Shown piece by piece: positions 49,622 through 57,569 of a stretch of 64,000 nucleotides of DNA. The stretch comes from Selenomonadales bacterium (GTDB taxonomy: Bacteria > Bacillota > Negativicutes > Sporomusales > UBA7701), in contig JAHDOI010000016.1 of assembly GCA_018434945.1 (NCBI GenBank), forward strand, positions 62,001 through 126,000, in the 5' to 3' direction. The notes beneath the pieces are model-generated. The model did not search any database. It was not told the DNA's origin and worked only from the letters and a program-made list of their open reading frames with translations. Position 1 is the stretch's first letter; each line of letters opens with the position of its first letter. Both the position numbers and the translations under genes were made by a program.

Positions 49622-49683
49622 AACTGTGAGTTATATTTATTCTTTTACATGCGCGGGTATTGATTTGTCGGGAGGCGACGAGG

Positions 49684-50034
49684 GTGGAGGAGCGCAAGCT
49701 GCAGTTATTCATGGATAAGGCGGTAAACGAGGAGCTGTTCCGCCGGCGCATGGAGCAGGCGTCTTCCCTGCAGGACGCTCTGGCGGTACTGAAGGGCGAG
49801 GGCCTGGAGATGGGCGCGGAGGAGTTCCGTTCGGCCCTGAGGCTGCTGCTGTATGTGGTGAAGGCGGCGAAGGGCGAGCTGAGCGAGGACGACCTCGATT
49901 CGGTGTCGGGCGGCGTGGGTGTTTTGGCCGCGACGTTCCTGCGGCAGGGCGCGTACGGCACGGAACCCGGCAGGCAGGCCGCGGCAACGATGGCCGGCGT
50001 GCTGGCGGAGAAGTTTTTGGCGGGACGCGGGTAA
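49684..50034 (+). CDS. Nif11-type leader peptide precursor
   Basis: 116-residue small protein. Residues 1-75 resemble a Nif11-like leader (LQLFMDKAVNEELFRRRMEQASSLQDAL..., ending ELSEDDLDSVSGG) with the double-Gly at 76-77. The 39-residue tail (VGVLAATFLRQGAYGTEPGR...) is Ala/Gly-rich with no Cys. Start is GTG 49684, eight bases after GGAGG. It lies upstream of the NHLM exporter genes with palindrome copy 12 between. If processed, it would be a third peptide with a leader class different from the two NHLP precursors. Confidence 0.75.
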   Translation: MEERKLQLFMDKAVNEELFRRRMEQASSLQDALAVLKGEGLEMGAEEFRSALRLLLYVVKAAKGELSEDDLDSVSGGVGVLAATFLRQGAYGTEPGRQAAATMAGVLAEKFLAGRG

Positions 50035-50085
50035 TTCGAGCTAGCTCGCAAAGCTGTAATGATTAAGGCCTTACTCGCATAGAAA

Positions 50086-50208
50086 GGCCGTTCAGAAGCG
50101 CCTGGATGCAAGGCGCACCGGAGGATGGCCCGCGTCGGCGTACTTGGTTGCGTACGTCAAGCGGGCCATCCGAGGAGCAACGCCGCAGACAGGTGCTTAT
50201 CAACGGCC
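50086..50208 (+). repeat. Dispersed palindrome, copy 12 (cassette C)
   Basis: 52 bases after the Nif11-type gene. Left end GGCCGTTCAGAAGCGCCTGG and right end CAGGTGCTTATCAACGGCC; the inner arm changed from CCCA/TGGG to CCTG/CAGG on both sides. Centre GGATGGCCC paired with GGGCCATCC. Confidence 0.9.
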
Positions 50209-50230
50209 GAAACCCCGAGGAGTGGATGGC

Positions 50231-51199
50231 TTGGACGACGGCCTGTTCCGCAAAATCGCTCTGGACCGACTTTCGTCGCCGGAGCAGCTGGATCAACTGA
50301 TGACGGTGACGACGCCCCGCGGCTGGCTGGTCCTGCTGGCGATGATCGTGCTGCTGGCGGCCGCCCTCGGCTGGGGATTCCTCGGCAGCGTGGCGACGAC
50401 GGTGACCGGCCAGGGGCTGCTGGTTTCTTCCGGCGGCGTTTTCAATATCGCCCATCATGCCGAGGGCCAGGTCCTCGATATCGAGGTCGCTCCCGGGGAT
50501 TTCCTGGCGAAGGGACAGAGCGTCGCCCTGGTGGCCCAGCCCGATCTGGTGCTGGCGATAAGGCAGGCGAAGAGCGAGCTCCGCGTGGCGACCAGCCAAT
50601 CCGAATACAGCGCCAAGCTGGCCCAGATCCAGACGCTCGAGACGAAGCTGAGCGATTATATGAGGGTTATAAGCCCGGTCTCCGGGATGGTGCTCGAAGT
50701 CAAGATCAACCCCGGCGAGTATATCAAGCCGGGGCAGGCGATCGTGAGCATCAATCTGGCGGATGCCAATACCGGCCAGATTTCCCGCGAGGTGGCGATG
50801 TATGTGCCTGCGGAGGAAGGCAAGCGGGTGGTGCCGGGTATGGAGGTCCGCGTCAGCCCGGCGATGGTGAAGAAGGAGGAGCACGGTTATATCCTGGGCA
50901 AGGTCCGTTCGGTGTCTGAGCTGCCTGTGACGGCGGACGGGATGCTGCGGGTGCTGGGCAGCCGCGAGCTTGTCCAGAAGTTCCTGGCCGGCACGCCGGC
51001 CGTGCTGGAACTGAGGGTGGAGCTGCTGTCCGATGAGACTACCCCGAGCGGTTACCTGTGGTCTTCGCGGCGCGGTCCGAACCTGAAGATCGGCGACGGC
51101 ACGATCTGCAGCGGCTCGATCGTTGTGAAGCGGCAGCGGCCGATCAGCCTGGTGCTGCTGGAGATGGACCAATTGCTGCGGAGCGTAACCGACCGATGA
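50231..51199 (+). CDS. NHLM system membrane-fusion (HlyD-like) secretion protein
   Basis: 322-residue inner-membrane adaptor. One N-terminal membrane segment (about 33-55) precedes a biotinyl-lipoyl-like half (SSGGVFNIAHHAEGQVLDIEVAPGDFLAKGQSVA), a short helical hairpin and the second half (SPVSGMVLEVKINPGEYIKPGQ). It matches the secretion protein that accompanies NHLM ABC transporters. Start is inferred as TTG 50231, eight bases after GAGGAG. Its stop overlaps the ATG of the next gene. Confidence 0.85.
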   Translation: MDDGLFRKIALDRLSSPEQLDQLMTVTTPRGWLVLLAMIVLLAAALGWGFLGSVATTVTGQGLLVSSGGVFNIAHHAEGQVLDIEVAPGDFLAKGQSVALVAQPDLVLAIRQAKSELRVATSQSEYSAKLAQIQTLETKLSDYMRVISPVSGMVLEVKINPGEYIKPGQAIVSINLADANTGQISREVAMYVPAEEGKRVVPGMEVRVSPAMVKKEEHGYILGKVRSVSELPVTADGMLRVLGSRELVQKFLAGTPAVLELRVELLSDETTPSGYLWSSRRGPNLKIGDGTICSGSIVVKRQRPISLVLLEMDQLLRSVTDR

Positions 51200-53403
51200 A
51201 CAGGTGGCTGGATAAGTTCGAAGCTTTCCTGAGCGGCGGCGATTATAAAAAAACCCCCACCGTCATCCAGATGGAGGCGGTGGAGTGCGGGGCGGCGGCG
51301 CTGGCCGTCGTGCTGGGCTTCCACGGCAAGACGGTGCCGCTGGAGGAGCTGCGCGTGGTGTGCGGCGTGTCGCGCGACGGCAGCAAGGCGAGCAGTATGG
51401 TGAAGGCGGCCCGCGCGTACGGATTGGTGGCGCGGGGGGTGCGCAAGGAGCCGGATGAGCTGCGCGAGCTGCCCTTGCCGATGATCGTCCACTGGAATTT
51501 CAACCATTTCCTGGTCGTCGAGGGCTTCGGGAAAGACCGGGTTTTCCTCAACGACCCGGCCAGCGGACGGCGGACGGTGTCGACGGCGGAGTTCGACCAG
51601 GCTTTCACCGGCATCGCGCTGCTGTTCGAGCCGGGCCCGGATTTTACGCGCAGCGGTTCCCGGCCCAGTATTATTGACAGTTTACGCCAGCGTCTGGCGG
51701 GCTACCGGACGACGGTGGCTTTTTTGGTGTTGGTGGGCTTCTGCCTGGTGGTTCCGGGGCTTGTGGTGCCGGCGTTCACGCGCATTTTCATCGACGATGT
51801 CCTCGTGGCCGGCAACCAGGACTGGCTGAGGGCGCTGCTGTTCGGGATGCTGGTGACGGTGGGCGCCCAGATGGTGCTGACGTGGTGCCGCGAGCATTAT
51901 CTGCTGCGGTTCGAGACCAAGCTGGCGGTGAGCACTTCGGGCAGTTTTTTCTGGCATGTGCTGCGCCTGCCGATGGAGTTTTTCACCAATCGCTACGGCG
52001 GGGATATAATTTCCCGGGTGCAGATAAACGATGCTGTCGCCCAAATGCTGGCCGGCCAGGTGGCGTCGGTGTTTCTCGATTTTATGATGATCGGCTTCTT
52101 CCTGGCGGTGATGCTGTACTACGATGTCGCCCTGACGCTGGTGGGCGTGGTTATCGCCGCCCTCAATCTGGCGTTTCTGCTGGGGGTGGCCAGGTGGCGC
52201 AAGGACCAGAATATGAAGTTTCTCCAGGATCAGGGCAAGCTGGCCGGGGTGTCGATGGGCGGTCTGCAGATCATCGAGACGGTGAAGGCGGGCGGCAACG
52301 AGGCCGATCTGTTCGATAAGTGGGCCGGTTACCAGATAAAGCTGATGAACGCCGAGCAGCGGCTGGCGGTTTATAATGAGATGCTCGGCGCGGTGCCGTT
52401 GTCGCTGATGACGCTGAACACTTCGGCTATCCTGGTGCTGGGCGGGTATAAGGTCATCGCCGGCCAGATGACGATCGGCGCGCTGATGGCTTTCCAGACG
52501 CTGATGGCGAGCTTCCTCGGGCCGGTGAACCGCCTGGTGGGCTTCGGCGGGGTGCTGCAGGAGATGGAGGGCGACCTCCGCCGCCTGGATGATGTCATGA
52601 AGTATCGCGTCGACCCCCAGACGGAGTCCGACGAAGCCCTGACGGCGGCGACGAAGCTGGAGGGGGCGGTGGAGTTTACGGCGGTGACGTTCGGCTATAA
52701 CAGGCTGGAGGCGCCGCTGCTGGAGGATTTCAGCCTGACCGCGCGCCCCGGCGAGCGTATCGCGCTGGTGGGCGGCTCGGGGAGCGGCAAGTCGACGGTG
52801 GCACGTCTGGCCGCCGGCCTGTACCAGCCGTGGAGCGGGGAAATCAGCCTCGACGGGCGGCGGCGGGATAAGCTGCCCCGCGAGCTGATCACGAATTCGC
52901 TGACGTCGGTCGATCAGGATATCTGCCTGTTCGAGGGGACGGTGCGCGAGAATCTGACGATGTGGGACACGACGGTCCCTGACGCCGATCTGTTCGCCGC
53001 CGCCCGCGACGCGGCCATCCACGACGATATCATCGCTTTGCCGGATGCCTACGACTACCGTATGTCCGAGGGCGGCCGCGATTTCAGCGGCGGCCAGCGG
53101 CAGCGCCTGGAGATCGCCCGGGCGCTGGCGACAAACCCTTCGGTCGTTATTCTCGATGAGGCGACAAGCGCGCTCGACCCGGTGACCGAGAAGACCGTGA
53201 TGGAGAATATCCGGCGGCGCGGCTGCACGTGCCTGATCGTTGCCCACCGGCTGAGCGCGGTCCGCGACGCGGACGAGATCATCGTGCTGGAATACGGGAA
53301 GATCGTCCAGCGGGGCCGCCACGAGGAACTGATCGCCGTGGACGGCCTGTACCACGACCTTGTGGGGTCGACCGCGGGCGATTCCGGGGAGAAAGGCGGA
53401 TAG
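51196..53403 (+). CDS. NHLM peptidase/permease/ATPase ABC transporter (C39 type)
   Basis: 735-residue exporter that should cut the double-Gly leader and export the peptide. The C39 domain (1-150) has Gln25, Cys31 (VIQMEAVECGAAALA), His104 (WNFNHFLVVEG) and Asp120 (NDPASGRR). About six membrane segments follow (150-450). The ATPase has Walker A GGSGSGKST at 526-534, FSGGQRQRLE near 630 and Walker B VVILDEATSALDP near 650. All catalytic positions are intact. Its ATG overlaps the preceding stop. Confidence 0.93.
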   Translation: MNRWLDKFEAFLSGGDYKKTPTVIQMEAVECGAAALAVVLGFHGKTVPLEELRVVCGVSRDGSKASSMVKAARAYGLVARGVRKEPDELRELPLPMIVHWNFNHFLVVEGFGKDRVFLNDPASGRRTVSTAEFDQAFTGIALLFEPGPDFTRSGSRPSIIDSLRQRLAGYRTTVAFLVLVGFCLVVPGLVVPAFTRIFIDDVLVAGNQDWLRALLFGMLVTVGAQMVLTWCREHYLLRFETKLAVSTSGSFFWHVLRLPMEFFTNRYGGDIISRVQINDAVAQMLAGQVASVFLDFMMIGFFLAVMLYYDVALTLVGVVIAALNLAFLLGVARWRKDQNMKFLQDQGKLAGVSMGGLQIIETVKAGGNEADLFDKWAGYQIKLMNAEQRLAVYNEMLGAVPLSLMTLNTSAILVLGGYKVIAGQMTIGALMAFQTLMASFLGPVNRLVGFGGVLQEMEGDLRRLDDVMKYRVDPQTESDEALTAATKLEGAVEFTAVTFGYNRLEAPLLEDFSLTARPGERIALVGGSGSGKSTVARLAAGLYQPWSGEISLDGRRRDKLPRELITNSLTSVDQDICLFEGTVRENLTMWDTTVPDADLFAAARDAAIHDDIIALPDAYDYRMSEGGRDFSGGQRQRLEIARALATNPSVVILDEATSALDPVTEKTVMENIRRRGCTCLIVAHRLSAVRDADEIIVLEYGKIVQRGRHEELIAVDGLYHDLVGSTAGDSGEKGG

Positions 53404-53406
53404 CGT

Positions 53407-56025
53407 ATGCGAGTGCAGCTGACAAAGGCTACCGGGCCTATCCGCCTCGACGCGCCGGATACGATGTGGATGGTGCTGGCGGGGACGGTGGCGGTGACGG
53501 CGCGGCGTCTGGCGGACGGCCAGCCGGACGGACGGCCGCTGGGCCTGTTCACCGCGGGCCCCGGCCAGGCGCTGTTCGGCCTGGGCGCGGCGGATGTCGC
53601 CCTGTTCGCGGCCGGTGAGGACGCGGAGCTTGAAGAGCAGCCCCTCGATCGGGCGGCGGCGCATGATCTGACGCGGCTGACGGCCGAGTGGACGGCGTCG
53701 CTGGCGGCCGCGCTGGCGGACGACGCCGCACTGCCGCAGGAACCGGGCGGTGACGGCGCGCCGGCCGATTGGCCGACGGCGCTGAGGCTTTACCATCAGG
53801 AGGCGGCGGCCGGCCTGGCGGCGGGCATTGCCGCCGCCGAACGGCGGGACCGGGAGCGGCTGGCCAGAAGGCGGGAGCGGGATATCCGCACCGCCCAGGA
53901 GGCGTTCGCCCGCCTTTCGAGGGTCATCGAGCCGGGCGGCGCCCCCCCGCTGGCCACAGAGGCCGGCGATCCGCTGCTGGCGGCCTGCCGGCTGGTGGCG
54001 GCGTCGATCGGTGTGGATGCGGATACCGTCCATTCCCCCGGCCACCGGAGCGGGGACGCCGACGGCAACCTGAAGCTGCTGGCCCAGGCGTCTCGCCTCA
54101 AGTGCCACCGGGTGCTGCTGCGGGACGACTGGTGGCGCCGGGACAACGGCCCGCTGGTGGCTTTCCGCGGCGAAGGGCGGCCGGTCGCGCTGCTGCCGGC
54201 AAGTCCGGAACGTTATGATCTCGCCGACCCGCAGACGGGCGAGACGATTCCGGTGACGGCGGCGATCGCCGGCGAACTGCTGAATGATGCGTATATGTTT
54301 TTCCGCCCGCTGCCGGACAAGGCGGTCGGTGGCAAGGATATAATCCTGTTCGCGCTTCGCAGCTGCTGGCGGCGCGATCTGCTGATGATCGTGCTGATGG
54401 GGGTCGCCGGCGGCCTGCTGGGGATGGTCTCCCCCATCGCCACAGGCATTCTGATGAGCGATATCATCCCGTCCGCCGATCTGGACGGCATGCTGGTGAT
54501 GGCCGGTCTGCTGCTGGCACTGACGATGTCCGGGTTCCTGTTCGAGTTCTCGCGGTCGCTGGCGATCATCCGCAGCGAGAACCGGATGAACATGGCGCTC
54601 GAGGCGGCGGTCTGGGACCGGCTGCTGGGCCTGCCGGCGCCTTTCTTCCGCCAGTATACCGTCGGCGATCTGGCCACCCGGGCCGGCGGCATCAACGCCA
54701 TCCGCCAGCTGCTGTCGGGCGTGGCGCTGTCGTCGATCATGTCGGGAATCTTCTCGTTCTTCAATCTCGCCCTGCTCTTTTATTACAGCGCCAAACTGGC
54801 CCTGATCGCCATTGTCCTTGTGGCCGTTTTCCTGGTTATCATGGTGCCGGTCTGTTATATCGAGTTCCGCTACCGCCGCCAGTTGATGGAGATCGCCGGC
54901 AGGCTCGCCGGCACGATGCTGCAGATCGTCGGCGGGATCGCCAAGTTCCGCATGACGGGAACGGAGAACCGCGCTTTTTTCTTGTGGGCCAAGGATTTTT
55001 CCCGCCAGCGCGAGGTGGCGGTGCGGGCGCGCGTCGTTGCTTATTCGATGGCGGTCTTCAACGCCGGTTATCTGATCTTCACCCAGGCGGTGATCTATTA
55101 TTCCGTGTCCGGCCCGGCGTCCGGCGTGGCACCTGCCCAGTTCATCGCCTTCAACGCCGCGTTTTCGAGCTTTTTCGGCTCGGCTGTCGCCCTGTCATCT
55201 TCCCTGCTGGCGGTCATGGATATCATCCCGCTGTACGAGCGGACGCGGCCGGTGCTGGAAACGCTGCCGGAGGTGAGCGAGGCGCGGCGCGATCCCGGCA
55301 CGCTGGCGGGCGAGATCCGCGTCGACCGTGTCAGCTTCCGTTACCGCTCCGAGGGGGCGATGGTTCTCGACGACGTGAGCCTGCGGATCGGCAAGGGCGA
55401 GTTCGTGGCGATCGTCGGGCCGTCGGGCAGCGGCAAGTCGACGCTGCTGCGCCTGCTGCTGGGCTTCGAGAAGCCGGCGGCCGGGGGCGTGTATTACGAC
55501 GGACAGGACCTGAAGGAGCTTAATGTGCGGGCCGTCCGCTCTCAGCTGGGGGTCGTGATCCAGAACGGCCAGCTGATGGCCGGCGATATATACGGCAATA
55601 TCGTGGGGTCGGCCAACCTGCCGGTGGACGCCGCCTGGGAGGCGGCGACGATGGCCGGCATCGACGAGGATATCCGCCGTATGCCGATGGGGATGTTCAC
55701 GATGATCAGCGAAGGCGCGGCGACGATCAGCGGCGGCCAGCGCCAGAGGCTGCTGATCGCCAGGGCGCTCATCAAGCGCCCGCGCATCGTCTTTTTCGAC
55801 GAGGCGACAAGCGCCCTCGACAACAGGACACAGGCGATCGTGAGCGCGAGCCTGGAGAGGCTCCAGGCGACGCGGGTGGTGATCGCCCACCGCCTGAGCA
55901 CGGTGATGGGCGCTGACCGCATCTATGTGCTCGATAAGGGCGGCATCGTGGAGAGCGGCACTTTCCGCGAACTGATGGACAGGCAGGGGCTGTTCGCCGA
56001 GCTCGCCCGCCGCCAGATGGCATGA
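53407..56025 (+). CDS. NHLM system second ABC transporter
   Basis: 872-residue membrane ABC protein. The first about 300 residues resemble a cyclic-nucleotide-binding-like sensor with long linker, without a peptidase motif. Six membrane segments follow at about 330-610. The ATPase has Walker A GPSGSGKST near 671, ISGGQRQRLLIA near 774 and Walker B IVFFDEATSALD. This domain set is that of the second transporter of NHLM bacteriocin systems. It lies three bases after the first ABC gene. The reason for two ABC proteins is unknown. Confidence 0.9.
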   Translation: MRVQLTKATGPIRLDAPDTMWMVLAGTVAVTARRLADGQPDGRPLGLFTAGPGQALFGLGAADVALFAAGEDAELEEQPLDRAAAHDLTRLTAEWTASLAAALADDAALPQEPGGDGAPADWPTALRLYHQEAAAGLAAGIAAAERRDRERLARRRERDIRTAQEAFARLSRVIEPGGAPPLATEAGDPLLAACRLVAASIGVDADTVHSPGHRSGDADGNLKLLAQASRLKCHRVLLRDDWWRRDNGPLVAFRGEGRPVALLPASPERYDLADPQTGETIPVTAAIAGELLNDAYMFFRPLPDKAVGGKDIILFALRSCWRRDLLMIVLMGVAGGLLGMVSPIATGILMSDIIPSADLDGMLVMAGLLLALTMSGFLFEFSRSLAIIRSENRMNMALEAAVWDRLLGLPAPFFRQYTVGDLATRAGGINAIRQLLSGVALSSIMSGIFSFFNLALLFYYSAKLALIAIVLVAVFLVIMVPVCYIEFRYRRQLMEIAGRLAGTMLQIVGGIAKFRMTGTENRAFFLWAKDFSRQREVAVRARVVAYSMAVFNAGYLIFTQAVIYYSVSGPASGVAPAQFIAFNAAFSSFFGSAVALSSSLLAVMDIIPLYERTRPVLETLPEVSEARRDPGTLAGEIRVDRVSFRYRSEGAMVLDDVSLRIGKGEFVAIVGPSGSGKSTLLRLLLGFEKPAAGGVYYDGQDLKELNVRAVRSQLGVVIQNGQLMAGDIYGNIVGSANLPVDAAWEAATMAGIDEDIRRMPMGMFTMISEGAATISGGQRQRLLIARALIKRPRIVFFDEATSALDNRTQAIVSASLERLQATRVVIAHRLSTVMGADRIYVLDKGGIVESGTFRELMDRQGLFAELARRQMA

Positions 56026-56032
56026 GGGATTC

Positions 56033-56051
56033 GGGCGCTTATCGAACGGCC
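56033..56051 (+). repeat. Palindrome right-end remnant
   Basis: GGGCGCTTATCGAACGGCC, eight bases after the stop of the second ABC gene, matches the right end of the dispersed palindrome with one insertion. No left half is present. Confidence 0.6.
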
Positions 56052-56071
56052 GTTTATGGGGAGGGTACGCG

Positions 56072-57184
56072 GTGTTTCTTGACAGACGGACAATAATCTA
56101 TGCGGTTGTGGCAGCGCTGGTGGTGGCGGGCCTGTTGGCATTTTTGGCGTGGCGCATCGCCGATAATTACAGCGTCAGCCGGGACCGGGCAGAGCGCCTT
56201 TCCGCGACCAACGTGGCGGTACAGGCGGCCGCGGTGACGCAGCGCGATATCGCCGCGAGGTATTCGTTCACAGGCAAGCTGGAACCGGCCTGGACCATCG
56301 ATGTGAGTCCGCAGATCGAAGGCCGCATCGAGAAGCTGCTGGTGGCCGAGGGGGATGTCGTCAGGGCCGGGGCGACGGTGGCTATCCTGGATACGCGGGA
56401 ACTCGCGGGGCAGGTAGCCGCGGCCGAGGCCAGCCTGGCGGCGGCCCGCGGCAGCCAGGCCCAGGCGGAGGGCGACCTGAAGAGGTCGCAGGGGCTTGAC
56501 GCTTATAACGCGGTGTCGAAGCAGACGCTGGAGAACGACCGCATCAAGGTGCAGATCGCCAAAGCCCAGGTCGAGGCGGCCGCGGCCAACGCGGCTTCGG
56601 TCAGGGCCCGCCTCAACAACGGCCGGGTGGTGGCGTCGCGGAACGGTGTCGTGGTGAAGCAGTACCAGGGCGAGGGCGCGTACGCGCGGCCCGGTCTGCC
56701 GATCATTAACCTGGCCGGCGAGGACGAGATGGTCGCCCGCCTGGTGGTGACCGAGCCGGTCGCCAAGGTGCTGGCACCAGGGGCGGCGGTGCAGATGCGG
56801 GTGGCCGCGCTCGGCCGGACGATAACCGGCAGGGTTGCGCGGCAGGTGGCGCTGTCCGACCAGATCGAGCTGAATTACGCGGTCACGGTGACGTTCGCCA
56901 ACGCCGACCGGCGGTTGAAGTCGGGCATGGAGGTGAGCGGCGAGGTTTCCGGCCCGACGGTGCGGAACGCGGCGGCCGTCCCCGCCCAGGCGGTCATTTC
57001 CCGCGAAGGGCGCAAGACGGTTTTCGTGGTCACGAAGGACGGCGTGTCCGACCAGCGGAAAATCAAGGCCGGAGTGAGCGACGGCGTGTGGGTCGAGGTG
57101 CTCGAGGGCCTTGCAGCGGACGAACGGGTTGTTGTGTCCGGGTTGGATAAGATGCAGGACGGCATGCGCGTTAATGTGCAGTAA
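56072..57184 (+). CDS. RND-type membrane-fusion protein
   Basis: 370-residue adaptor with an N-terminal membrane segment (about 7-27), a lipoyl-like half (VSPQIEGRIEKLLVAEGDVVRAG), a coiled-coil hairpin (AEASLAAARGSQAQAEGDL...), the second half (VVASRNGVVVKQYQGEGAYARPG) and beta-barrel. This resembles adaptors of RND and MacB-type export rather than the NHLM HlyD. GGGGAGGG precedes GTG 56072. Directly after the NHLM ABC genes, so it probably completes the exporter. Confidence 0.88.
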   Translation: MFLDRRTIIYAVVAALVVAGLLAFLAWRIADNYSVSRDRAERLSATNVAVQAAAVTQRDIAARYSFTGKLEPAWTIDVSPQIEGRIEKLLVAEGDVVRAGATVAILDTRELAGQVAAAEASLAAARGSQAQAEGDLKRSQGLDAYNAVSKQTLENDRIKVQIAKAQVEAAAANAASVRARLNNGRVVASRNGVVVKQYQGEGAYARPGLPIINLAGEDEMVARLVVTEPVAKVLAPGAAVQMRVAALGRTITGRVARQVALSDQIELNYAVTVTFANADRRLKSGMEVSGEVSGPTVRNAAAVPAQAVISREGRKTVFVVTKDGVSDQRKIKAGVSDGVWVEVLEGLAADERVVVSGLDKMQDGMRVNVQ

Positions 57185-57193
57185 AAACGAAGG

Positions 57194-57368
57194 CGGCCGT
57201 TAAGAAAGCCCCAGGTGCTAGGCGCACCGGATAAGCAGACACACAACGCTTCAGCGTTGATGTGATCGCTTATACCCGAGAGGGTGCGAGCGCGCCGCGA
57301 CGCGTACTCGGATGTACGCTAGCAAGCGCTCTGAGGAGCAACAACGCAGATGGGGCTTTATCAACGGT
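57194..57368 (+). repeat. Dispersed 3'-flanking palindrome, copy 13 (cassette D)
   Basis: Ten bases after the membrane-fusion gene stop, before its terminator. Left end GGCCGTTAAGAAAGCCCCAG and right end GGGGCTTTATCAACGGTC. Same long cassette as 16629-16804, with AACGC-ttca-GCGTT and CCC-gaga-GGG. Confidence 0.9.
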
Positions 57369-57372
57369 CTGA

Positions 57373-57400
57373 GGGCAGCGGCAAGGCCGCTGCTTTTTTT
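57373..57400 (+). terminator. Terminator of the NHLM exporter operon
   Basis: GGCAGCGGC-aag-GCCGCTGC followed by seven T, with palindrome copy 13 upstream. Confidence 0.88.
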
Positions 57401-57403
57401 GCC

Positions 57404-57568
57404 TTAATGGCCAAATATGAGACGGTACAGCGGCAGGCCGAGGCAGAGGGCGGCGAGGCTGTAGGCGAACAGCGCCCCCGCCTTGTTGCCCTGCTTGCCG
57501 AGCCACAGGCCGAAGGTGGCGGTGTGGACGGCCGCGCAGGCGACCACGGCGACGTAGACGATATCCAT
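57404..57568 (-). CDS. Small membrane protein in the ger operon
   Basis: 54 residues with two hydrophobic segments (IVYVAVVACAAVHTATFGLWLG and GALFAYSLAALCLGLPLYRLIF), no known family. ATG 57568 lies one base after the gerC stop and has AGGAGGG eight bases upstream, inside gerC. A small extra gene at the end of ger operons is known in some spore formers (gerD-like or gerX), but similarity was not seen. Confidence 0.68.
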   Translation of the reverse strand: MDIVYVAVVACAAVHTATFGLWLGKQGNKAGALFAYSLAALCLGLPLYRLIFGH

Positions 57569-57569
57569 G

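Noticed and set aside
2084-57368. The repeated palindromes as a CRISPR array or insertion sequences
   Set aside because: Copies are dispersed between genes, not evenly spaced; they are larger than CRISPR repeats and contain no transposase.
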